64,000 nt of DNA from Myxococcaceae bacterium JPH2 (GCA_016458225.1 JAEMGR010000041.1:1-64000), one strand, 5' to 3'; shown: positions 12,001 to 18,449, counted from the stretch's first letter. Translations and numbers: made by a program. The notes: generated by a model from the sequence alone, not told the origin.

Positions 12001-14154
12001 TACGTGCTGTTCACCTCCGGCTCCACGGGACGGCCCAAGGGCGTGGGAGTCACGCACGCGAACCTGCACGCCTACGTCGAAGCCGTCACCGAGCGGCTCT
12101 CGCTCACCGAGTGCGCGAGCTTCGCGATGGTCTCCACCTTCGTGGCGGACCTGGGCAACACCGTGCTCTTCCCCGCGCTCCGCACGGGTGGATGGCTCCA
12201 CGTGCTGTCCCAGGAGTGCGCGTCCAGCCCGGACCTGCTGGCGGAGTACTTCCGACGCCACGCCATCGACTGCATGAAGATCGTCCCGTCGCACCTCTCC
12301 GCGCTGCTGACCGCACGACACCCGCGCGACGTGCTGCCACGCAAGCGGTTGGTGTTGGGCGGAGAGTCCTCCACCTGGCCGCTGCTGGAGACCGTGCATG
12401 CCCTGGCTCCCGAGTGCGAGGTCCACAATCACTACGGCCCCACCGAGACGACCGTGGGTGTGCTGGCGGGGCGCGTGACGATGCCCGTCCCCCAGCCCGC
12501 GCCAACGTCGGTGCCGCTCGGATGGCCGCTGGCCGGGACGCGCCTGTACGTCCTCGACGCCACGCTGCGCCCTGTTCCCATGGGAGTCCCGGGCGAGCTG
12601 TACGTCGCGGGGGCGCAGGTGACGCGGGGATACCTCGGCCGGCCTGAGCTGACCGCGGAGCGCTACGTGCCGGACCTGCACGCCCCCACGCCGGGCGCGC
12701 GCATGTATCGCACGGGAGACCGGGTGCGCTGGCTCACGGACGGTCGGGTGGAGTTCCTCGGCCGCGTGGACTTCCAGGTGAAGGTACGCGGGTTCCGCGT
12801 CGAGCCAGGAGAAGTGGCCCAGGTCCTGCGCGAGCTGCCCACCGTGAACGACGTGGTCGTCGTCGCGCGCGCGGACGCCACGGGAGACCAGCGGCTGGTG
12901 GCTTATGTGGTGCCGGCGTCGCTGTCCGCGTCGGAGCTGCGTGAAGCCCTCCAGCAGCGGCTACCCGAGTACATGGTGCCGTCTACCTTCGTGCTGTTGG
13001 ACGCCCTGCCCCTGACGCCCAACGGCAAGGTCGATCGAAACGCACTGCCTGCGCCCACGGCCATGGCCTCCACGGTCGAGCACGTCGCCCCCGCGACCGA
13101 GCAGGAGACCCAGGTGGCGCGGGCCTTCGCGGAGGTGCTGCGACTGGAGCGCGTGGGCGCCGAGGATGACTTCTTCCAGCTCGGTGGACATTCGCTCCTC
13201 GCGGTCCGGCTGATGGCGCTGCTGCGCGAACGGACAGGCGTGGCGCTCCCGCTCGCGGCGCTGTTCCAGGGCTCCACGGTGAGACGCCTCGCGGCGCGGC
13301 TCGAAGCCGGAGTCCACGCACGCCGCCCCAACCTCGCGCGGCTCGATGCGGGCCGAGCCGAGAGCCGCCCCGTCTTCTTCATCCACGGCGGCGGCGGCGA
13401 GGTGCTCAGCTACACGGAGCTGGTCCATCAACTGGGAGATGCGCACGTCCTCTACGGGGTGTCCGCACCGGGACTGGAAGGCGGAGCCCTTCCGCCGCCG
13501 ACGATGGAGGCGCTCGTCCGCCACTACCTGGAGCAACTCCGAGACGTGCAGCCCAGCGGGCCGTACCGACTCGCGGGCTGGTCGTTCGGAGGCGTCGCGG
13601 CCTACGAGCTGGCGCGTCAGCTCGAAGCCCTCGGAGAGCAGGTCGAGCTGTTGGCGCTGCTGGACAGCTACGCGCCCAGCGGCACCCCAGAGCCCGAGCC
13701 GCCGCCGCTCGCGAGGCTGGCGCGCTTCGCGAAGATGCTGGGAGTCACCCTGGACGATGTCCCCGAGGACGAATTGGAGCGCCTGACCGAGCTGCGCGGG
13801 CAGGAGCAAGTGACACGGATGATGGAGTTGGTGCGCACGATGCCGACGGCGGGCGCCCTGGACGCGGCGCAGGCCGAGCGCGTCTTCTCCGTGCATGAGC
13901 GTTTGAGCGAGGCCCAACGCGGCTACGTGCCCGCGAGTCCCTTCGGAGGCACGGCGCACTTCTTCCCAGCGGAGTCACGTCGAGCCACCCCGGGCCTGGC
14001 CTCGGATGGAGGCTGGTCCACCTGGATCCACGGGGGCCTCACGGTGTGCGAGCTGCCCGGAGACCATCAGTCCATCCTCCAAGCGCCCCAGGTGGCGACG
14101 CTCGCGGAGCACCTGAAAGCGCTCTTGCTCGCGCTGGAGGAACAGCCTCTCTGA
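1..14154 (+). CDS. Nonribosomal peptide synthetase, C-terminal part, ends in thioesterase (5' end outside window)
   Basis: The frame is open from base 1, so the gene starts upstream. The first residues (HGKLDRRAL) are the A10 motif of a preceding A domain. Domain order with approximate bases: PCP1 90-290 (Ser codon 181), C1 355-1690 (HHxxxDG 751-771), A1 1730-3225, PCP2 (Ser 3367), C2 3530-4865 (HHxxxDG 3943-3963), A2 4905-6375, PCP3 (Ser 6514), A3 6821-8300, PCP4 (Ser 8440), C3 8610-9950 (HHxxxDG 9016-9036), an A-domain stub, C4 10190-11520 (HHxxxDG 10582-10602), A4 11560-13050, PCP5 (Ser 13192), thioesterase 13365-14140 (GWSFGG, Ser 13582). A1 to A4 each keep the TSGSTGxPKG loop. My manual nine-residue pocket reading: A1 DILQMGMVW (Gly-like), A2 DLESIGTVV (unassigned, 6/9 to a Lys code), A3 DILQIGMVY (Gly-like), A4 DLTKVGHVG (Asp). 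It acts in the cytoplasm on carrier-bound aminoacyl thioesters. Product unknown. Confidence 0.97.
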   Translation, partial: TSHGKLDRRALPPPEATDAAAAAHVAPRTPTEELLAGLWAEVLRLERVGAEDDFFALGGHSLLATQVVARLRSTFRIDLPLRALFESPTVARLAANIDAVLQAHHGSEIPPLVPTASEADAPLSFAQQRLWFLDQLQPGTGTYNMPRALRLEGLLDVAALERAFTELLHRHAALRTSFPQQDGEPTQRITPSGPFALEVLDLSAREDREDAARRLTEAEASTPFLLATGPAIRVRLLRLEARRHILLLTMHHIVSDGWTMGILVRELSELYQAFTRDLPSPLSKLGPSYADYARWQRSWLQGEHLDQQREWWRKQLAGANQALELPTDFPRPPTQSFDGATLHFQLPLALSESLQALGRKHGATLFMTLLASIQTLLARHAGQEDIVVGSPIAGRRFAELEGLVGLFVNTIALRSRLDDDPTFVQLLGRVREATLGAYAHQDIPFEKLVEELQPRRDLSRAPLFQAMLILQNAPQSVADASVPDALTIQPIEVDNGAAKFDLTFTFTASSQGLVGALNYATALFQEDTARRMLARLRVLLEAVVQTPESRVQDLPLLTSDERREVLRAWNDTARPFDATCLHLQFEAQASRTPDALAVAFGDTRLTYRQLHERVLRMSRQLRDFGLQADERVALCVRRSPDMVVALLAILHAGGAYVPLDPAYPIERLTWMLQDSGAKVLLTQRDLLGFIPAEGLPTVLLDEVAQAPESALPPSDVRADNLAYIIYTSGSTGRPKGVMVTHRTAANFLHAMDALLDKNAGGTWLAVTSISFDIHVLELLWTLSRGFHVVLHDEQAAARGAALPLPEVLRRHTITHLQCTPPFARALLLAPESLASLGALRHLMMGGEALPRPLAEQLKQVLPSTALTNMYGPTEVTVWSSTHTVASGEDSATVSIGAPVANTQYYVLDTKGRPTPRGVPGELFIAGAGVVRGYHGRPELTAERFIPDAYSDRPGARMYRTGDLARWRHDGTLDFLGRTDFQVKVRGFRIELGEVEAVLARHEAVRQAVVGAQQDSAGDGRLVAWVVPTTGNGVSASALREYARKHLPEHMVPSLVVPMDAFPLTPSGKVDRKALPSPDTSGLERRHVPPATEAEQRVADIYAELLGVPTVGATDGFFELGGHSLLATRLMSRIRNAFAVELPLQVVFEAPTVAALAARIEASLRTGAHAARAAIEPVSRTDELPATHAQQRLWLLDQLAPGSPAYNIPIALPLSGTLDVEALRQALEALVHRHESLRTRFREGTAGPVQVIEAPSSLTLDLVDLREQPREHREAEAARLAEADAQRPFDLGTGPLLRASLIVLEEHEHVLLLNVHHIISDGWSLGVMVREMAELYRGFTSGTPARLAPLPYQFVDHAVWQRRWLESGELERQLAWWKTQLDDVPRELELPTDRPRVHRDIPRGEHLSVNLPLALSEALEAFCIREGVTPYMFLLAGFQLLLARYSGQDDINVGSPLSGRDRSEMEGLVGFFTNTVVMRTRLGGDPTVRELLRRVRTTTLDAFAHQHVPYEQLQPMRDLRQAPLFQVMFILQNMPPAELAVTGLTFRHVTRQPRAAKFDLTLTLLRGPQGFTGDLEYASDLFDPSTVARMMRHLETLLAAFLAKPEQRVSTLDLLGGEERAQLLFAWNDTRADFPDACIHTLFEAQARRAPRAIAARYEGVDLTYQELDARANQLAHALRRRGVGPETRVALSVERSLDVVIGLLGILKSGGAWVPVDPQLPRERLAFMLEDSEAAALVTRASLLERFPASLHPQALCLDTDAGTLARESAEAPRSGVTPEHLAYLLYTSGSTGKPKGTAIIHRAVANLVTHEAVAYGIGPGSRVLQFASLSFDLSVEEIFTTLCTGGTLVLAPLEKLMPGVPLQEFLRAEALTVISLTPAALAATSPEGLPALRTVISGGEALPVDVLARWAPSRTVLNTYGPTEATVVATLAEVRADGRRPSIGRPLANVRAYVLDAQGSPVPIGVKGELYLGGVGVARGYPGRPSLTAERFIPDALGTEPGARLYRTGDVVRWRDDGTLDFVGRADAQVKVRGFRIELGEVEAALARLPQVREAVVLAREDGPGGKRLVGYVVAHEGVETEGTQVREALKAELPEYMVPSAVVVLPRLPLTSNGKVDRKALPAPDYSGDARAYVAPATPTEEQLAALYGQLLGVPRVSARDSFFDLGGHSLLATQAISRIRQGFAVELPLRTLFEAPTVEGLARRIDSALAGQGLSPTPRQARARPVLPQPILPLEEAAANEALRPTPVEEQGVPEAWNATDTAYAPDAYPVRGLAEQAARHPERLAVEGNGTRLTYRELYDRVLRISGRLQALGVRADDRVALCVRRSPEMVAAMYAIHHAGAAYLPLDPSYPVDRLGWMLQDSGARVLITESPLLGLVPTEDRTVVLLDEAMQGPPATAEGAVHPDNIAYVIYTSGSTGRPKGVMVPHRAVTNFLPTLDGPLESARPGTWLAVTSISFDIHVLELLWTLSRGLQVILHDEHAAARGTAPSLSRLLRENTVTHFQCTPAFSRSLVLAPDSLPFLGSLRHMIVGGEALSGPLGQSLRAALPQAALTNMYGPTETTVYSTRYPVPEGELPATVSIGTPLANTRVYVLDAEGQRVPVGVPGELYIAGDGVVRGYHGRPDLTAERFVPDPFSTTPGARMYRSGDLTHWSTEGTLEFMGRTDFQVKVRGFRIELGEVEAVLARHPDVRQVVAGAHRDASGDGRLVAWVVPQPGMDVNATALREHARQHLPEHMVPSLFTAMESFPLTPNGKVDRKALPAPDASGLAHQYVAPASARERQVADLYASLLRVGRVGALDSFFELGGHSLSATQVLSRIRQSFGVDLPLSDFFSAATVRAVARRIDEEAASQPVTTLPALRARQDIEHPPLSFAQQRLWFLAKLEPDSASYNIPVAVLLDGVLDVAALAGAFRDLQLRHESLRTTFHEHAHQPFQHIEARPALPASWVDLSGPSSQAADTLVRDLFQYEAWLPFDVETGPLWRVLVARLSEERHALLLTMHHAISDGWSMGVLIQELTALYSARATGVAPRLEPLPIQYADFALWQRDWLRDDVLEAQLDWWKGQLQGAPSFLALPTDKPRPATRSVHGAAHPFQFPRELSDALHALCRQEGVTPSMVILAAFQLLLSWYSGQDDISVGSPIAGRTQPELEGLIGFFVNTLVLRTRLDGVTTFRELLDRVRTLTLGAYAHQDVPFEKLVEALRPERVPGRSPLFQVMVAYQNAPMPEVLGPQLRMSPYKLEHRAALFDLTLAISDRGQGLRGQLEYSTDLFEPSTAARIVGHLRMLLESVLANPSRPLATVSLLTEDERRLLMERWRDADAATLADASLYRLFKAKALATPDALAAEWEGHTLTWRELHERARTIYRALLAQGVLSLPAAPPVVAVPRTESLPLSFAQQRLWLIHQLEPDSPSYNIPSAVRLEGALHVDALQQGLSELVRRHEALRTLFQEHAGNPVQRILPPTPLELTRVDLMHLGAGALDEARRLVFDESTRGFDLAKGPLLRASLLKLKPEEHLLVLNMHHIVSDGWSMGVLVRELAALYQAFSERRPSPLPELPLQYADFAVWQRKWLDGDALDAQLTYWKRQLTGAPAMLELPTDKPRPAVQTSRGAYVPVQFSTAQSEALATLCQREGVTPFMALLALWQVLLARYSGQEDISVGSPIAGRQRGETESLIGFFVNTLVLRGRVEGARSFRQLVQDAKETALGAYAHQDLPFEKLVEELQPQRSLSHSPLFQVLLVLQNTPATTLALPGLTFLPFERDFEAAKADLTLSLVQAPTGLSGWLGYRTDLFERRTVLQLVEHLRTLMDSALANPEARLDSLSWLTASERTRVLETLQVAPLVETPPRLLHTLIAEQAAQHPERPAVASEGRVLTYGELDARANQLAWHLRELGVGPDARVALCLERSVDTVIALLGIWKAGGAYVPMDPAQPSLRLQSLVEEIGAAALVTVTTRSQTLQTPHTPHVCLDGDAPRITRHPTSAPSVTQHPEQLAYVLFTSGSTGRPKGVGVTHANLHAYVEAVTERLSLTECASFAMVSTFVADLGNTVLFPALRTGGWLHVLSQECASSPDLLAEYFRRHAIDCMKIVPSHLSALLTARHPRDVLPRKRLVLGGESSTWPLLETVHALAPECEVHNHYGPTETTVGVLAGRVTMPVPQPAPTSVPLGWPLAGTRLYVLDATLRPVPMGVPGELYVAGAQVTRGYLGRPELTAERYVPDLHAPTPGARMYRTGDRVRWLTDGRVEFLGRVDFQVKVRGFRVEPGEVAQVLRELPTVNDVVVVARADATGDQRLVAYVVPASLSASELREALQQRLPEYMVPSTFVLLDALPLTPNGKVDRNALPAPTAMASTVEHVAPATEQETQVARAFAEVLRLERVGAEDDFFQLGGHSLLAVRLMALLRERTGVALPLAALFQGSTVRRLAARLEAGVHARRPNLARLDAGRAESRPVFFIHGGGGEVLSYTELVHQLGDAHVLYGVSAPGLEGGALPPPTMEALVRHYLEQLRDVQPSGPYRLAGWSFGGVAAYELARQLEALGEQVELLALLDSYAPSGTPEPEPPPLARLARFAKMLGVTLDDVPEDELERLTELRGQEQVTRMMELVRTMPTAGALDAAQAERVFSVHERLSEAQRGYVPASPFGGTAHFFPAESRRATPGLASDGGWSTWIHGGLTVCELPGDHQSILQAPQVATLAEHLKALLLALEEQPL
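6641..6830 (+). other. PCP3-A3 junction of the NRPS without a condensation domain
   Basis: After PCP3 the protein runs through about 60 Pro/Ala/Glu-rich residues directly into the C-A linker (EAWNATDTAY) and the start of A3. A C domain of about 450 residues would be expected here. The surviving C-A linker suggests that the C domain was removed in frame, not that an A domain was newly attached. The reading frame is intact on both sides. Confidence 0.8.
9961..10190 (+). other. Truncated adenylation domain between two condensation domains of the NRPS
   Basis: Downstream of C3 the protein has a normal C-A linker and about 45 residues that align with the beginning of the other A domains (ATPDALAAEWEGHTLTWREL, compare TPDALAVAF...LTYRQL in A1). 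It stops after RALLAQGV and continues with a PCP-C-type linker into the QQRLW motif of C4. The A3 to A10 motifs and a PCP are absent, so C3 and C4 are in tandem. The frame is kept, which points to an in-frame deletion of one A-PCP unit. Confidence 0.85.
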
Positions 14155-14185
14155 CGCGAGGCAAGCAGTCCGTGAAGCTCAAGCC

Positions 14186-14216
14186 GGTCGGCGCCAGTGG
14201 ATGGATGGCGCCGACC
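14186..14216. terminator. Hairpin between convergent NRPS and HxlR genes
   Basis: A perfect 11-bp stem (GGTCGGCGCCA / TGGCGCCGACC) with a 9-base loop lies between the NRPS stop and the stop of the HxlR gene. It has no T tract. By position it can serve as a bidirectional terminator. Confidence 0.65.
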
Positions 14217-14220
14217 TCGG

Positions 14221-14550
14221 TCACGGAAGCCGTCGCCGATAGCGCTCCCCCCACTCCTTCAGCTCGAGGAGGACGGGGACGAGGCTGCGCCCGAATGGCG
14301 TCAGCTCATACTCCACGCGTGGAGGGACCTCGGCGAAGACCGTGCGCTTGACCAGCCCGTCCTGCTCGAGTTCGCGCAACTGCAACGTCAGCATGCGCTG
14401 GGTGCAGTTGGGCAACAGGCGGCGAAGCTCTCCGAACCGGAGCGTCCGCGTCGACAGCCAGTAGAGGACGACGCCCTTCCAGCGCCCACCAATCACCGCG
14501 AGCGCTGACTCCACCGAGCATCCGCTCTTGCCTTCCGTGCGTCGTGCCAT
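14221..14550 (-). CDS. HxlR/DUF24-family winged-helix transcriptional regulator
   Basis: This 109-residue protein has the HxlR pattern: a Cys near the N terminus (SGCSVESALAVIGGRWKG), a winged helix with FGELRRLLPNCTQRMLTLQL, and the wing residues YELTPFGRSL. Members of this family often sense oxidants or electrophiles through the N-terminal Cys and repress a neighbouring oxidoreductase. The start at 14550 was chosen because AAGGAA lies about 8 bases upstream. A longer frame back to 14748 would overlap the divergent gene and adds no family sequence. It is divergent from the NmrA-like gene, its likely target. The inducing signal cannot be read from sequence. Confidence 0.9.
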   Translation of the reverse strand: MARRTEGKSGCSVESALAVIGGRWKGVVLYWLSTRTLRFGELRRLLPNCTQRMLTLQLRELEQDGLVKRTVFAEVPPRVEYELTPFGRSLVPVLLELKEWGERYRRRLP

Positions 14551-14568
14551 CCCAATGGTTCCTTTTTG

Positions 14569-14581
14569 GGTACTACCTACC
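14569..14581. promoter_or_regulatory. Candidate HxlR operator in the divergent intergenic region
   Basis: GGTA-N5-TACC (GGTACTACCTACC) lies in the 176-base region between the divergent HxlR and NmrA-like genes, just upstream of the HxlR ribosome binding site. A second GTAC occurs at 14591. The arms are short, so this is a positional suggestion only. Confidence 0.3.
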
Positions 14582-14726
14582 AACATTGTGCGTACTTGCG
14601 GATGCGCATGAATCTGACGAGAACGCACGTTATCAAGCCGCTGCGCGGGCGTACTCGTGAGCGACCTCGGGTGACGTGGGTTCAAGAGGTCCGACGAGGG
14701 ACGGGGCAACCACAAGGAGAATGTCG

Positions 14727-15677
14727 ATGTCGTCGACCAGCAAGCCACTCATCACGGTCGTAGGCGCAACGAGCAAGCAGGGGCGCAGCGCGGTCCAGTC
14801 GCTGCTCCAGAGCGGTCGCTACCGCGTGCGCGCCTTGACGCGCAAGACGGACACGCCGGAGGCCAGGAGCCTCGCGGAGAAGGGCGCGGAGCTCGTCGCC
14901 GTGCCGCTCGAACTCGGGCACAAGAAGGCGCTCGTCGAGGCGTTCCGCGGGTCCTCCGGCGCGTTCCTGATGACGCCACCCATGGCGCCCGGTTCAGGCG
15001 AAGTGGAGGTCGGCAAGCAGCAGGCGGACGCGGCCGTCGAAGCGGGCGTGCAGCACGTGCTCTTCACGGGCCTGGAGAACGTCGACACGATCTCCGGCGG
15101 GAAGAAGTACGCGCCGCACTTCACGGAGAAGGCCCAGGTCGAGGAGCACATCCGCACGCTCCCCGTCGCCAGCTCGTTCATCTACCTCGCGTACTTCTAC
15201 ACGAACTTCGTCGAGTACTACCCGCCGCACGTAGAGGGCGACACGGTCGTCTTCCCCATGTACCTCCCGAAGGACTTCCGAGCGCCGTTCGTGGATCCGC
15301 TCACCGCGGCCGGCCCAGCCGTTCTGGAGATCTTCAGCAACCGGGACAAGTACGCAGGTCAGGCGCTGCCAGTCATCGGAGAGTTGCTCACGCCCCAGGA
15401 GATGGTCGAGACGTTCACGCGCGTGACAGGCAAGAAGGCCGCCTACGCCTCCGCGTTCAAGCGGGAAGAGTTCATCCACCACTTCCCGCAGTTCGCTGGC
15501 AACGAGGCCTTCCTCCGAGAGGCGGAAGGGATGGTCCAGTACACCGTCGAGTACGGCTACTACCGCAAGGACCGCGACCTCGAGTGGAGCCGGCGGGTCG
15601 ATCCCCACGCGGCCACCTGGGAGCAGTTCCTGCGCCGGACGGGCTGGCAAGGTGAAGCGCGGCGCTTCGGGCAGTAG
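14727..15677 (+). CDS. NmrA-like NAD(P)-binding oxidoreductase
   Basis: This 316-residue protein starts with a Rossmann fold whose dinucleotide-binding loop is VVGATSKQGRSAV (classical NmrA/atypical SDR GATGxxG variant). It continues with an NmrA-type core (FLMTPPMAPG, HVLFTGLENV). The family includes redox-sensing NAD(P)-binding regulators and quinone reductases (QorB-like); I cannot choose between these. The start at 14727 is 7 bases after AAGGAG; the in-frame ATG at 14721 is too close to it. It is divergent from the HxlR regulator, an arrangement typical of electrophile- or quinone-inducible oxidoreductases. Confidence 0.85.
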   Translation: MSSTSKPLITVVGATSKQGRSAVQSLLQSGRYRVRALTRKTDTPEARSLAEKGAELVAVPLELGHKKALVEAFRGSSGAFLMTPPMAPGSGEVEVGKQQADAAVEAGVQHVLFTGLENVDTISGGKKYAPHFTEKAQVEEHIRTLPVASSFIYLAYFYTNFVEYYPPHVEGDTVVFPMYLPKDFRAPFVDPLTAAGPAVLEIFSNRDKYAGQALPVIGELLTPQEMVETFTRVTGKKAAYASAFKREEFIHHFPQFAGNEAFLREAEGMVQYTVEYGYYRKDRDLEWSRRVDPHAATWEQFLRRTGWQGEARRFGQ

Positions 15678-15871
15678 GTCGGCGAGGCCCGTCGTTGACA
15701 CTCCCGTGACATGAGCCACGGGAGCACCTCGCGCAAGGCGCGAAGGTTGACTGCGGGAATGCAGTTTCAGTGACAACCCGCAGTGGCTTCGGTGTTCTCT
15801 TGCGGTGCGTTCGCCACCTGCTCCCGCGCTTCTCGCGGACCGTGGCGTCACGCCTCAAGGGAAGAACCATC

Positions 15872-17479
15872 ATGACTCCGTCACTCTCGTCACGGGCGTC
15901 CTCCATCCACGGCGCTCGACGCCCTCGATTCTTGAGGTGGAGGGCTCCCGTCGCGCTCGGGCTCTGCACCCTCATCGCCGTGGGCTGCGGAGACGACCCC
16001 AAGAATCCGGAGAACCCGAATCCGGTGCCCGAGTACACGCGCGTCGACAACGCGGCCCTGGACGCGATGCCGGGTGTCTACCCCAACACCCTCCGCAACT
16101 CGGACAGCGGGGACCTTCCGGTCGCCTTGCTGGGGTCTGAAGGACTCGATGTCACCACCGTTGACCTCAACACGGTGGCGCTCACGTCTCGCACGGGGAA
16201 AGGAAAGGTGCCGGCGCGCAGCGTGGAGACTCCGCGGGACGTGAACGGCGACGGACGCCTGGATGCCGTCTTCAACTTTCCCCTGTCGGCCCTGCGCGAC
16301 GCGGGCGTGATCTCCGAGGAGGACAACCGGGTCCTCTTCGATGCGAAGACCCAGAGCGGCGCGGTCATCTCCGCGCAGGATGGCGTGAGCGACGCCCGCC
16401 ATGTCGTGGCGAAGCTCCCCATCCCCACCGGGAAGTACGCGCTGGGTACCACCGAGTTCACGTGGACGGACTCGGCGCGAGAGGAGTCGTTCACCCAGGC
16501 CCCCGACGATCATCGCGTCGTGCAAGTGCGGCTCTGGTATCCCGCGCGCCCAATGCCGCAGGCCCAGCCGGCCCCCTACTTCCTCCATCCTGTCGAGGGA
16601 GAGTTGCTCGCCACGGATCAAGGCTTCCCGACGCAGATGTTCGGGTTCTACTTCGCCCATTCGGTGCGCGACGCGGCGCTGGCAGAAGGCTCCGAGCGCT
16701 TCCCCGTCGTGCTCTTCTCCCCAGGCTATGGCACGGGGACGGCGCTCTACAGCGGCGCGATCGAGGAGCTGACGAGCCAGGGCTACGTCGTGGCGGCCAT
16801 CTCCCATCCCTTCACCGGAGGGCCCGTCGTGTTGCCGGACGGCAAGGTGCTGCCGCACACCATCGAGATCTCTCCGACCAATGAGGCCCAGAACGCCCAC
16901 ATCCAGGCGGTCTGGACCGGGGATGCGCGGTTCGTGCTCGACCAACTCGAGAAGCTCGGCACCGAGGCATCGGGCAGTCGCTTCGCGGGGAGGCTCGACT
17001 TCACGCGGGTGGGCATGTTCGGTCACTCGTTCGGCGGCTCGACCTCCGCGGATGCCTGCCGCACGGACGCGCGCTTCAAAGCGGGACTCAACATGGATGG
17101 GAGCTTCCACGGAGACATGGACGTCGAGGTCCACGCCCCGTTCCTGATGCTGAACAGCGAAGAGGCCGCCCTGGACCCCACGCGGTCCGCCTTCTTCAAG
17201 AAGCTGCGCGCCATCGGTTACAACGCGACCGTCCACGGCACCCAGCATTTCAGCTTCAGCGACATCGCCCTCGCCCTCCCGTTGGTGCAGGTCTATGTCC
17301 CCCAGCTCACCGGCAAGGACATCCAGATCGGGAGCCTGGAGGGCTCACGCGCGTTCTCGCTGACCAACACGTACGTGCGAGCCTTCTTCGACAAGCACCT
17401 GCGCGGGAACACCGCGCCCCTGCTGGACGGTCCCTCACCGGAGAACCCGGAAGTGGACTTCGCGGTCTACCGCCCCTGA
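15872..17479 (+). CDS. Platelet-activating-factor acetylhydrolase-like lipoprotein (alpha/beta hydrolase)
   Basis: The protein has 535 residues. The N terminus is an Arg-rich signal followed by a hydrophobic stretch and the lipobox LIAVGC, so it is probably a lipoprotein outside the inner membrane. The C-terminal half is an alpha/beta hydrolase of the PAF-acetylhydrolase II type: a nucleophile elbow GHSFGGS with Ser386, an NMDGS segment just after it, and a late His459 in TQHFSFSD. Such enzymes release short or oxidised acyl chains from phospholipids or related esters; the substrate here is unknown. The region between about residues 60 and 180 is not recognised. The start at 15872 follows AAGGGAAG. 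It is convergent with the LysR gene and shares a hairpin with it. Confidence 0.85.
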   Translation: MTPSLSSRASSIHGARRPRFLRWRAPVALGLCTLIAVGCGDDPKNPENPNPVPEYTRVDNAALDAMPGVYPNTLRNSDSGDLPVALLGSEGLDVTTVDLNTVALTSRTGKGKVPARSVETPRDVNGDGRLDAVFNFPLSALRDAGVISEEDNRVLFDAKTQSGAVISAQDGVSDARHVVAKLPIPTGKYALGTTEFTWTDSAREESFTQAPDDHRVVQVRLWYPARPMPQAQPAPYFLHPVEGELLATDQGFPTQMFGFYFAHSVRDAALAEGSERFPVVLFSPGYGTGTALYSGAIEELTSQGYVVAAISHPFTGGPVVLPDGKVLPHTIEISPTNEAQNAHIQAVWTGDARFVLDQLEKLGTEASGSRFAGRLDFTRVGMFGHSFGGSTSADACRTDARFKAGLNMDGSFHGDMDVEVHAPFLMLNSEEAALDPTRSAFFKKLRAIGYNATVHGTQHFSFSDIALALPLVQVYVPQLTGKDIQIGSLEGSRAFSLTNTYVRAFFDKHLRGNTAPLLDGPSPENPEVDFAVYRP

Positions 17480-17496
17480 GGGTGCACGCCCCACGA

Positions 17497-17520
17497 GCGC
17501 GGTGGCGCACGTCACCGCGC
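17497..17520. terminator. Hairpin between convergent hydrolase and LysR genes
   Basis: A perfect 8-bp stem GCGCGGTG / CACCGCGC with an 8-base loop lies just after the hydrolase stop and overlaps the last codons of the convergent LysR gene. There is no T tract. Confidence 0.5.
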
Positions 17521-18423
17521 GCCAGCACGCGGTCCTGACGGACCAGACCGCGTGAAGCGCTCCCGCAGGAGTTCGATGAAGTGGGTCAGCGGCGCGGGCC
17601 GCTGGCGGGTCGCGCGGGTGACGGCGCTCCAACGACGCCGGACGCCCCGAGGCGTCAGCCGAACCGTGTGCAACCCCTGGCGCTGAGTCGGCAGCATCCA
17701 CTCGGGCAGTGCCGTCACGCCAATGCCCCCACGCACCAGCTCGATGAGTGCCTCCGTGAGCGGCACGGGGGACACCCGCTGCGGCTCGACGCCCGCGGGC
17801 CAGAGCACGCGCGTGAAGACATCGAGCTGCTCGCGAGGCGCCGCGTACGTGAGCAAGTGCTCATGCACCAGGTCCTCCGCCGTCGCGTAGCTCCGACGCG
17901 CCAGCACGTGATCCGAGGGGACCACCAGCAACAGTTCATCCTGGAAGAGCGCGGTCTGCGCCAGCCGAGGCTGCCGGGGCACATCCGTCGTCAGCGCGAG
18001 ATCCAACTCACCGTTCAGCAATGCCCCGAGCGGCTGACGCGTGGCCTCCAGGACGATGCGCAGCTCGACGCGTGGGAACTCGGCCTGCCATCGCCCCAGG
18101 ATGGGCGGCAGCCAGCCGTATACCGTGTAGCAACCCGTGCTGAGCCGGAGCAGATCATCCTGCGGATTGGCGCGGCAGGCCGCCTCGGCCTGGGCCACCT
18201 CGTTCAGGACCCGCCGAGCGGAGAGGAGCAGCTTCTCCCCCGAGCCCGTCAGCAGCAGGCGCCGCTGACGGCGCTGAAAGAGCTGGACGCCCAAGCGCTC
18301 CTCGGCGTCGCGAAGTTGGTGGCTCAAGGCCGAGGACGTGAGGTGCAGCCGCCGGCTCGCGGCGGCAAGGCTCCCGGTGTCCGCGACCGCGGCGATCAGC
18401 TTGAAGTGGCGAAGCTCGAGCAT
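17512..18423 (-). CDS. LysR-family transcriptional regulator
   Basis: This 303-residue protein has the LysR helix-turn-helix at residues 1-60 (LRHFKLIAAVADTGSLAAAS, then SSALSHQLRDAEERLG). The effector-binding domain follows, with the typical LVELVRGGIGVTALPEW-like pattern near residue 230. The ATG at 18423 is the first start and fits the usual family N terminus. It is transcribed away from the cupin/metallohydrolase pair and probably controls it together with its own gene. The effector is unknown. Confidence 0.92.
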   Translation of the reverse strand: MLELRHFKLIAAVADTGSLAAASRRLHLTSSALSHQLRDAEERLGVQLFQRRQRRLLLTGSGEKLLLSARRVLNEVAQAEAACRANPQDDLLRLSTGCYTVYGWLPPILGRWQAEFPRVELRIVLEATRQPLGALLNGELDLALTTDVPRQPRLAQTALFQDELLLVVPSDHVLARRSYATAEDLVHEHLLTYAAPREQLDVFTRVLWPAGVEPQRVSPVPLTEALIELVRGGIGVTALPEWMLPTQRQGLHTVRLTPRGVRRRWSAVTRATRQRPAPLTHFIELLRERFTRSGPSGPRAGAR

Positions 18424-18433
18424 GCACGCTGAG

Positions 18434-18449
18434 CTTCACATGAATGAAG
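18434..18449. promoter_or_regulatory. Candidate LysR operator
   Basis: An inverted repeat CTTCA-N6-TGAAG, compatible with the LysR T-N11-A rule, lies 11 bases from the LysR start codon and about 80 bases upstream of the cupin start, in the only intergenic region of the divergent pair. Confidence 0.5.
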
